DNA from: Folioceros fuciformis
Taxonomy: Eukaryota; Anthocerotophyta; Anthocerotopsida; Anthocerotales
Direction: 5' to 3'
Assembly (NCBI GenBank): GCA_049999805.1
Contig: JBNGIO010003108.1
Coordinates: 1 to 28,455 of the forward strand
Length of the DNA stretch: 28,455 nucleotides
The notes below the pieces were generated by a model. The model was not told where the DNA came from and did no database searches. It was given only the letters and a program-made list of their open reading frames with translations. The translations under genes were made by a program, and so were the position numbers. This document shows positions 19,101-26,146 of this stretch, piece after piece; position 1 is the stretch's first letter, and each line of letters starts with the position of its first letter.

Positions 19101-19972
19101 GGGGCAGCCAAGCCCTCGTTTAGCATAGCACTGTAAAGACAAAGGGCCTCCTGGCCCATTCCCTGCTGGGAATACCCTGCTATCATCGCATTCCATGTCA
19201 CCACATCTTTCCCACTGGATCCGTCAAACACTCTTCGAGCATCTTGCAAGCTCCCACACTTTGCATACATGTCCACCAAGCTATTACAGACAAACACATC
19301 CATCTCAACCCCACTGGCCAACATGTCAGCATGCACCTGCTGCCCACTTTCCAAGTCTGATCCCCTCGCACAAGCCTGGAGAGCAGCCACAAACAGATGG
19401 CCATCTGGCTTCACGCCCGACCTCCGCATCCCTTGATACAGTACTACAGCCTTCTTTGCTTGCCCATGCTTAACATGTGCGGATATTATGGAAGACCACA
19501 AGAAGGCATCTGGGTTGGCAACCTCGTTGAACACATTCATCGCGTCCTGCAACCTACCATGAGCAGCATACATCCGCAGAATATGGTTGCACAGGAAAGT
19601 ATCCGATTCACACCCCATTCTCACCATCAAAGCATGAATTCGGCGACCCAATACAAGATCCTTCGTCACCACACACTTCTTCAACACAGCATAGACCAGA
19701 GATCTGACAATACAACAGTCCGTCTGCACCAACACTCCCAGTGCCTCAACAGCCTCACGGACATGGCCCTGACGGCATAGCTTGCTCACGGTTTGAGTCA
19801 ACTCCCCCCTTCCATATCCTGCAGGCAAGCGGCTTGTTTTTGTTCCTAATCGTGGGTCCCTTCCCGGACCTGTTGCCGCTACCCGAACATTTTGTTCAGT
19901 CCACAAAATCTGCAACCCCCACGGGTCCTGCTGGGCTTTGAGTGACTCCATTCCACCGCTCGACACATCCAT
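16136..19972 (-). CDS. PPR4: PLS-class PPR protein, E type, ten S motifs
   Basis: An intronless 1278-residue protein on the minus strand, with ATG at 19972-19970; a second in-frame ATG at codon 8 is an alternative start. The N-terminus is less clearly a presequence than those of PPR2 and PPR3. The order is L-type motif, S, P-L-S, eight cassettes at residues 257-1086, P-L2-S2 from 1087, E1 from about 1190, E2 ending GQSWWTDMDGLVHSFSVAD. One S motif carries one extra residue (GQEKN) and one P motif lacks one (EEGISPN), so the array length stays 2490 bp. P5 is atypical (SAMWNAMIEGISEQG). PPR-code residues vary between cassettes, with four T-N type P motifs, more than in its neighbours. The expected role is organellar RNA-editing specificity with a deaminase supplied in trans; the target is unknown. 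Confidence 0.9.
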   Translation of the reverse strand: MDVSSGGMESLKAQQDPWGLQILWTEQNVRVAATGPGRDPRLGTKTSRLPAGYGRGELTQTVSKLCRQGHVREAVEALGVLVQTDCCIVRSLVYAVLKKCVVTKDLVLGRRIHALMVRMGCESDTFLCNHILRMYAAHGRLQDAMNVFNEVANPDAFLWSSIISAHVKHGQAKKAVVLYQGMRRSGVKPDGHLFVAALQACARGSDLESGQQVHADMLASGVEMDVFVCNSLVDMYAKCGSLQDARRVFDGSSGKDVVTWNAMIAGYSQQGMGQEALCLYSAMLNEGLAAPDSVTFVCLLQACANLGSSALEKGKQLHEEIRERGREAHVFVANSLVNMYAKCGSVEEARRVFDGLGEKDAVTWNAMIAGYAQHGMAQEALLVYCAMREEGTAEPNSVTFVSLLQACAGAGAPALEMGKELHGQIRMRGLQGDVFVASSLVNMYAKCGSLEDAQQVFDGLDQKDVVTWTALIAGYCQKGRGLEALHLYSVMEEEDNAAPNSLTFACLLQACAIVGTPALQKGKLLHAQIQDRGHQADIFLANSLVHMYAKCGSLEDAQRVFAGLHKEDSAMWNAMIEGISEQGTGEEALSLYSAVLDEGIAAPDSVTFVCLLQVCASLGTSALEKGKQLHAQIRDRGQEADVFIASSLVNMYAKCGSLENAKIVFDGLGQEKNVVTWNAMIAGYSQQGMCQEALSVYSAMQEEGRTGPDSVTFMCLLQACARVGTSALEKGTHLHAQIREQGLQDDVFVATSLVSMYAKCGSLENARRLFDELGSKSVVTWTALIAGYAQQDLGQKSLDLYSAMQEEGISPNSVTFVCLLQACASVGTAALEKGKDLHIQIREQGYEADVSVANSLVNMYAKCGSTQDAERLFEGLGEKDVVTWTALITGYAEQGMGQQALRLYSVMREESIALPNSVTYVCLLQACASMGAPALETGKQLHVHIREQGYQCDVVVANSLVNMYAKCGCLEGAQRLFDGLIQKDIVTWNALIAGYSQQGMGQEALYVYLDMQKDAIHVPNASTFVCLLQACANVAALHLGRQLHTQIEQQGLQADAIVAGSLINMYGKSGSMLDAQKVFDALPERDDVAWSALIAGYSCQGDSDAVFDLVERMRRDGKQPRSITFLSVLAVCSHAGLVNKGREVFEDMSKIYGITPTAEHYTCMVDLLGRAGELDEALALVKTMPVPPNASIWYSLLSASRKWSKLEVGRHAFEETMKLDKQDTSAYVLMSNIYTGAQMWEQAHDTQAERLDMRAWKQPGQSWWTDMDGLVHSFSVAD
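16715..19204 (-). repeat. Phased 312-bp PPR cassette array in PPR4 (8 units)
   Basis: The first unit starts at 19204 and the trailing P motif (DVAW) starts at 16714, 2490 bp apart, equal to seven units of 312 bp plus one of 306 bp. The same length and unit count occur in PPR3. Confidence 0.9.
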
Positions 19973-20616
19973 TGGCTCATACCATCCCGCGCTGACCCAA
20001 CAAGGGAGAAACGTTGCAGAGGCTTCTGCCCGCTACTCCCCGCTGCCCGGACGGGGATGAGCTACATCGGACACAAACCCCTCGGGTGACCAGAGGTCCA
20101 CCCATCCACAGGCCATACATGACCCATCCAGCATCCAACATCTGAACATGTGGAAATGCAGTCTAAAGACAGCTGCAATCCCACACCGTCATCCCAGTTG
20201 AAAAGTCTCCACACCACAAGTGAACGGGACATCCCAGTCGGCCTTCCAGCCAAAGCTGACATCGCAATCTCTGTCTCCCAGAGTCCCGCATGTATTATAG
20301 AGTGCATCCATGCACATGCACATAAACGAGATTTTATTAGAAGAACAGGGAAAAGAATTTATTGAAGTCCACTGAGAACGGATTTTCGTCAGGCAAGCCC
20401 TGACACACCCCGTTCGTGTTCGTGGACAGGAGACCACATTAATTGAAACGAAGAGGCGGAAAGACGTCGTTTCTGGCGCTCCGTGGTGATCTCGTTTGCG
20501 GCCTGATGTCCTTCTTGTTGTCCTGAACTGACGTGCTTCTTGTTGCTCGATTTCTGGAAGTATCCGACCATGAGTCGAGAAACTGACGGCCTGTCCCGAG
20601 TTCTGTTCCGACAGAG
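19973..20616. other. Intergenic region upstream of PPR4 and of the helicase fossil
   Basis: About 640 bp that must contain the PPR4 promoter. The short frames on either strand do not resemble known proteins, and I see no RNA gene or repeat. Confidence 0.5.
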
Positions 20617-21972
20617 ATGGCTGCCCGGGCCACTGCGTCTCTCGCAGAACTGGAGACTTCTATCGATCCACTGTGCGATTGGCTCGATGCGAAGCTCGAG
20701 GAGACCGCAGCTAGAAGCATCGAAGATCTGAGCTTAGAAGGCGGGACTGACTTGAAAATTCTGGTGACTCGGCTGGAGACGAGAGAGTTACCGGCTTCTG
20801 CAATCCAGAAGACGGTGGAGTTGTTGACGAAGGAGGGGATTCAGACCTCCGTCGGGTACGACAAGACGGCCAAGCTGTCCGCGCGTCTGCTGGGGTCGCC
20901 GTGTATGCTGCAGCTGCAGTCGCACAACTCGAGCCTGTGCATGTGTGACCTGGAGCTGCGAGAATTGCGTAACTATGGCAGGCTGATGGAAGTGATTTGG
21001 GATCGCAGAGCGGCGTACGGGTGGAAGGATGCTTCCCTGGATGCTGTACAGCGAAAATGTGCTGAGATAGACGTGAAGACAGAGCAGGATGCGATTGCCC
21101 TACGCAGGAATCCGGATTATAAGGCTTTGCAGTCGGGCTCCAAGCGCGACAGGTTATGAGCTGCCGAAATGGCCGACGGTTGTTCTCCCGTCAGAAAAAT
21201 CATTCATGAAGCCATCCATCTTAGTGAGTTGCTGGCCTTGCTTACCATGATGATATGCTTGATTAACGACCCGTCTGGACAGGACAAAGAATATTTCTTT
21301 CTGCCTATCCTGCCTTACAACCTGAGACATAGTAGTTTCTAAAGCTGCGCTTCCCATCAATCTAGTCGGCACACGGTACGCATCTCTCCACCTCTGCTTG
21401 CACACAAACTTCCAGCTTCTACGAGAGAGAGTATGGTTCCCTGAGCGAGAGCCAGACAGAGGCTCTGAAGCATGGGCTCACCAAGGAGGTTGCCTCATTC
21501 AAGGAGCTCCTGGAACAGAAAAGACGGACGTGGGGCTGCTGTTGGTCAGGATTTTGCTGGCCAATCTGATACCGTGAAACAATGCCAACACCGGAGTAAA
21601 ACCGAGGGAAGATTTGGCTTGTCTAGAAAATGATGTGTCTGGGGACTCTCGGGGTAATGAAAAGGACCAAAACGGTGAAAATGCCAAAGATGTGGCTTCA
21701 GGCCATCAAGGACAAAGCTAAGGAGCATATCAGAAGACTATCTAGAGAGTACGAAGAAGGCAAACGAAGCCAGATCGCACGCGAAGAGCATGATACTCTG
21801 GTCGCACTGAAGCCAGAAATTGTCGTAGTGGAAGAGGAAGGTGCAATTCTGGAAAGCTATATTCTGGCATCCTTGGGTCCGTCCACAAAGCACCTTATCC
21901 GCATCGGGGATCAACACCAGCTTCGATCTTTTGTGTCAGTTCAGAGGTTGGCACAGACAAAGAGAGGCTGAT
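20617..21972 (+). pseudogene. Fossil of a ZNFX1/NFX1-type SF1 RNA helicase
   Basis: Three disconnected coding blocks lie in the right order. Block one (20617-21159, 180 codons from an ATG in good context) has no family I recognise but flows, after a frameshift near 21155, into ELPKWPTVVLPSEKSFMKPS, which resembles the linker (xxPT...EKPFLRPNI) before the helicase core of ZNFX1 homologues. Block two (about 21430-21570) reads YGSLSESQTEALKHGLTKEV, a Q-motif region, then after one frameshift IQGAPGTEKT and GLLLVRILLAN, a Walker A in which GPPGTGKT has become GAPGTEKT (21503-21526). It ends at a TGA. Block three (21630-21971) has Walker B-like VVVEEEGAILESYILASL near 21821 and motif III GDQHQLR at 21906-21926. 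The middle of the protein and all C-terminal motifs and zinc fingers are missing. Family members act in RNA surveillance and small-RNA pathways. This copy cannot be functional as a helicase. Confidence 0.7.
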
Positions 21973-22526
21973 GGCACGTGGCCATCATGTTGTCGATCTG
22001 CACCTAAACGGTCGTATTCCGCCAAATCGGGCTTCGGGTCATTTTCCGCGTCATTTTTCGTCGCACATATCTAAAAATCATGCTATTTGGTGTGGATTAC
22101 CCAAATCTATGGAACAACGGTCACAACAAACTTTGTATTCATCATATTTACCTAGGCAAAATTACAAGTTACCAACAGTAAAATTTTTGATCCTATCCAG
22201 TTCCACAGTTGGTCTGACACTACCAATATTCGCTGGAAGGAGCAGACCGGCGCACTCCTTACTTAAGTGCACTGGTAGACCGGCGCACTCCTACTTGTGA
22301 AGCGATGAGTAGCTGGTGAACACCCAGATCGAGTATGGGGAAAGTGCACCAGAACTATTCAAAATGAGTTAGGGTTAGGCTGGCGCACAGATAGGCCGAG
22401 GTAGCCACTCTCTATGAGCACCCCCACAAGGGTGCTTATGAATAGCCAACCACAGCTCTTTGCAAACAATGTTCATATATATCAAGTATGGTATACATGA
22501 AAGTACTTAACCGGTATAGTCTAAGT
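21973..22526. other. A+T-richer spacer with palindromic-element cluster B
   Basis: No gene is visible. The region marks the change to lower G+C. It holds the two palindromic-element copies listed separately, a further half copy (CTGGCGCAC at about 22380) and a short TTAGGGTTAGG run at 22369-22379. Confidence 0.5.
22239..22289. repeat. Palindromic ACCGGCGCAC element, cluster B (2 copies)
   Basis: One copy at 22266-22289 reads AGTGCACTGGT-AG-ACCGGCGCACT, an inverted repeat with two mismatches. A second, at 22239-22258, keeps the right half (ACCGGCGCAC) with only outer GGAG/CTCC symmetry. The same right half recurs in cluster A about 2 kb away. Confidence 0.8.
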
Positions 22527-25500
22527 TTATGCGAGTTCGTCATCGAGTTCATCTGCAAGATTTTCTTGATTCCACCTAAGCACATACAAGTTCTTTCTGA
22601 TAAGGTTTCGAGTGCGAGCGTGCAGCTGTTTTTGACGAGTCAACTCAAATCCATACGCTAAAATAAAAGTGTTCGCGATAGATATTGTGTCAATATGCTT
22701 CCGAAGTCTTCTGCTTGGCCGTCGCTTACGTCCTCGTCTAGAACCCATGGCACGTTCTTCATTTGGCAATATCATCTCCTCTTGATATCGACCTTCAAAT
22801 GCATCTGAACATTTCGTAACCCACCAATGGACTGTGATACTATGAGTATCATTTTTCTCCTGCGTGTCCAGCACTTTGGCGATCGAAAAAGGCCTGTTGT
22901 CTACGTCTGTCTCGCATGGGACGGCAATCATGTGCCCTGCTTCGATCTCTGATACATCTCCACTGAAGTTGTCAACATCGTTCCGAACGTAATCGTCTCT
23001 TCTATAAGGCCCCACATACAGATCTCTTCTAGGAACTTCTCGTATCCGTGGGTTTTCCAATACCACAACATCTAGCACGAGTAACGGGGTATTTAACAAC
23101 TCTGCCTCGTCGCGATTATACCATCGCCATGGCCAGTCAAAGTCTTGCTCTACACCCGAATTTATAATTTGAACAATGGCCTCTTGCTCGGCCCAAAAAT
23201 GAATCCTACTAGATGTCTTCGCCCAGACCTAAGCGCTGCCGTAATTTGAACTCCAATCTTGATCGAATCTGCGACAGATTATATCCTGGCACATCATCCG
23301 TAATACTTTTGTTTCCTACTCCTCACCTGTAGATGCATTAGTGGAGCGGCTTTCATATTCCTCTCCGGAACTACTTTCAAGAGTTCTATGCCTTCATCAG
23401 GCGACCAGTATTGATCAGTGGAATATTGTTTTCCTCTCATAACTGTAACAGGTCCACGATCTCCGCGGCTCTCTTTCGTGATCTTAAACTGGTCTTGAAA
23501 CGATATATTATGCAGCTGATTAACCGCTGCAACACTCTAATATCCTACTTTCCCATAGGGTGTAGGCCAAACAAACTTTCTGAAGTCCGGCACCTCCTTC
23601 ACCTCATGAACGTCTGGCATGGGGGTATACGTGCTCTACATAACTGCAATAAGCTTAGGTAAAGTCAAAGCTTCCTTCCGACCAAGTGCCATTGAAAGCC
23701 TGGAAAACATCTGATCAACTTGGTCGTGCGTGTGCCCCACTAGCAGGAAACCGACTTTTATCTTCAAGAAAACCCGCATTTCTACTGACATATTCAAATA
23801 AGAAAAAAATAACGCGTTTTTGTTCTCGCGCGCCGTGCTGTCTAGCTGCAAATATAGTACTCTGGGTAGCAAGCCTTCGTACTCATGAATCACACGCTGA
23901 ATAATTGATATTATTAAGTTCACATCGTTCCAAATATTGCCGAACTCGATGAAGAGCTTTGGTGTCAAAGTCTTGTTGTATACCATACACCCTACCACAT
24001 GGACATCAATGAGGCCAACATCCGCCAAATCTTTGGGTACTCGTACGAAATGGGGCAATTGAGTCTTCTGTTGATCCATTGCATCCACTGATATTCCGAT
24101 GTACTTTCCGGGGTCGCCATAACATTAGACCCGATGCTTGATACTCTTCTCGCGCTCTGCTTTTAATCTATTTCGATGGAGCTTCAAGTCAGATTCAAAG
24201 CCCTCTACAAAAAACAGCAAAGACCTACACGTGAGAATAAGGAAAAAGTTTGTGGACTGGTGGGTGTGTGCCGGTAGACTGGCGCACACCGGCCACAGAG
24301 CAGTCAGTCCCTTCATTTCGTGAGAAGAAGCGTAAGCAGTGTGTCGGTATACCGGCGCACACCCAGCAATGCTCAGTCACAAGTAATACTGAGTGATGCT
24401 ACACAGGGGGAGTGTGTCGGTCTACCGGCGCACTATCAAAATCGAATGGGAAGAAAAAGTGCGCCAGTCAACCGGCGCACTTATCAGGGAAGGATGGTGC
24501 GAAGTGCGCCGGTCGACCGGCGCACTTCAAATGCCTACATGAAACGTACCTACAAAAACACGCTCACATACCTTGTTTCTTCTTATCAGACTCGGCTTTA
24601 ATGTTCCTTTTCAGGTAATCGCAGGTTGTACAGAGCAAAAACTTGTTGGTCTTCAAAATTCGCACCTTGTAGAAATGTGAAGCCCACAATTGATAGAAAT
24701 AAGAGTAAGACACACTATACTGTTCCGCTCGTTGCATTTGCTGCTTGTACTCCATAAAAATTTCCTCTTTTGTGTACGAATCGGGAAGATGGTACACTTC
24801 AATGTTTGGCATGCGTTCTACAAGGAGGCAAAATAATTGATCCATCTAAACACATGCAGCCATAGCGTGGTCTCGGGTGCGCTTTTCTGCATGGATAGAG
24901 CCCACCCACATAATGTTATCCAAAGCTCTTTCTTTTGTTGCCTCGTACCCATTCGCACCGATACAGAAAACTCATCTAAACGCGTCCCGACAATAGCGTA
25001 TCTTGGTAGATCCAATGAGAAAAGCCACCGCTGTAGAGCGTCCATCCAAAGTACGCTTGACATTGAACAGAGTCTGCAAAAACATTTCTTGCTCTGTCCT
25101 GCACAGGTTTAGAAATCGGTATCTCAAATCCCGAAAGTCTGGTTTACCTAAGGATCTAAGACACTGTTTTGCACAACATAGTCTGCGGTAATCTGCAGAA
25201 ATGCGGATCTCAGAGCACTTTTCCTCAGGTACAGTGGAGATTTTTTTCTTCCGATTGTGTCGATGATCTCTAAGAACTTCAATCAAGGATTCAGATGATG
25301 GTTTCAGATTGTATGTTTTTTGCGATGATGTGCCCGTCGTCCTGACAGCGTCTACGGCCATGACATCTGCTCCTTCGCCTTCGGGTTGGAAGTGCTCCCC
25401 ACTCGATTCTCCTGGTACATGGTGTCCACTCGCAATTCCTTCCACATCTAGATAATCAAAGTTCCCGTCTAAGATTGTGCGATCCGCATTCCACTTCAGA

Positions 25501-25598
25501 GGTGTTGTTTTCCTGATCGCTGGCGTGAAAGGATACTGGGTTCGCAATGGGCTTGTTGGAGTATGGATGCCATCCAAAAGACTAAGACGTACAGGCAA
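22527..25598 (-). pseudogene. DUF7869-type gene, three exons, interrupted by five in-frame stops
   Basis: The minus strand encodes about 869 codons with introns at 24571-24205 (GTATGT...TTGTAG) and 23326-23229 (GTGAGG...TTAG); all phases match. Exon 1 has a Cys-rich block (LCCAKQCLRSL), an EQ-containing helix, CRDAF..., LPDSYTKEEIFMEY and LLCTTCDYLK, a probable zinc knuckle. Exon 2 has HRNRLKAEREK, then ISVDAMDQQKTQLPHF, LYLQLDSTARENKN and VGHTHDQVDQMFSR, the core of proteins annotated with DUF7869. Three spaced acidic residues (D of VDAMD, D of QLDS, D of HTHDQVD) suggest a DDE-like nuclease fold, which is inference. Exon 3 resembles the family's C-terminus (AGHMIAVPC...ITVHWWVTK...FELTRQ). 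In-frame stops are TGA 24974-24972, TAG 24848-24846, TAA 24127-24125, TAG 23638-23636 and TAG 23539-23537, with no frameshift. The true start is upstream of 25598 (TTG there) and unresolved. It is probably a decayed mobile or orphan-family gene. Confidence 0.65.
24264..24528. repeat. Palindromic ACCGGCGCAC element, cluster A (5 copies) inside an intron
   Basis: Five imperfect-to-perfect palindromes lie at 24264-24289, 24339-24362, 24411-24434, 24457-24482 and 24501-24528. The right half is ACCGGCGCAC in four and ACTGGCGCAC in the first. The left half varies (GTGTGCCGGT, GTGTCGGT, GTGCGCCAGT, GTGCGCCGGT). The last copy is a perfect 28-bp palindrome with half site GAAGTGCGCCGGTC. Centre spacings are about 74, 72, 47 and 45 bp with unrelated spacers. 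All five lie within intron 24571-24205 of the DUF7869-type gene. Confidence 0.95.
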
Positions 25599-26146
25599 CG
25601 TTCGGAAGTCGATGTCGGGACCTTCTGAATCATCGAAAACAAAGCATCAAGACGCGAACGGAGAAGATCAGACTTTCAACTTTAACAGACAAATGCCCGT
25701 CTTCAACCGAAGTTGTTGCCTACCTTGAGAGTTGAACTCCAATGTTTTCGTCAGCACCATGTCGCGTGATGAAGAAGCTTGCCAATCCATGCCAATGTCG
25801 CACTGATTAACTACAAAGGAGCTTCCTTGCAGGATGCATTCTACCGTCACTTACCGATTCATTGAATACAGGTTACGCTGACATAATTAAGCCGCCTTTT
25901 CGATATGAACATTTGATCACCATAACAAATAGCTGTTGTTTGTCAAGAACGGCGCCTATAATCGTTGTTCTGCATAAATGCTGAGAACGTTGTTCAAACA
26001 CTCTTCCTATTTCAGGCAACACAAATTCAACTTCATAGTTGACTTCAAATTTGTTCGTTGAATGCTTAAGCCATTCTTCAGTGCTTCTGCTTCAGCCCAG
26101 GTGTTTTGAAGTTTTCTTGTTCCCTTCCTCTCACGCGCAGTCGAAG
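25599..26146. other. Divergent spacer between the DUF7869-type and ParB-like genes
   Basis: About 550 bp. The minus-strand frame of the DUF7869-type gene stays open a few dozen bases beyond 25598, with a candidate acceptor (GATGATTCAG) near 25637, so a 5' exon may lie here. Otherwise it would be a shared, A+T-rich upstream region for two divergent genes. No promoter motif or terminal inverted repeat is convincing. Confidence 0.4.

Noticed and set aside
24264-24528. CRISPR-like array
   Set aside because: Repeat centres are unevenly spaced (about 45 to 74 bp), the repeats are imperfect palindromes, there is no cas gene, and the locus is a eukaryotic intron.
22527-25598. Intact DUF7869 gene using an alternative genetic code
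   Set aside because: All three stop types (TAG, TAA, TGA) occur in frame, while IBA57, neprosin and the PPR genes end normally; decay is simpler than recoding.
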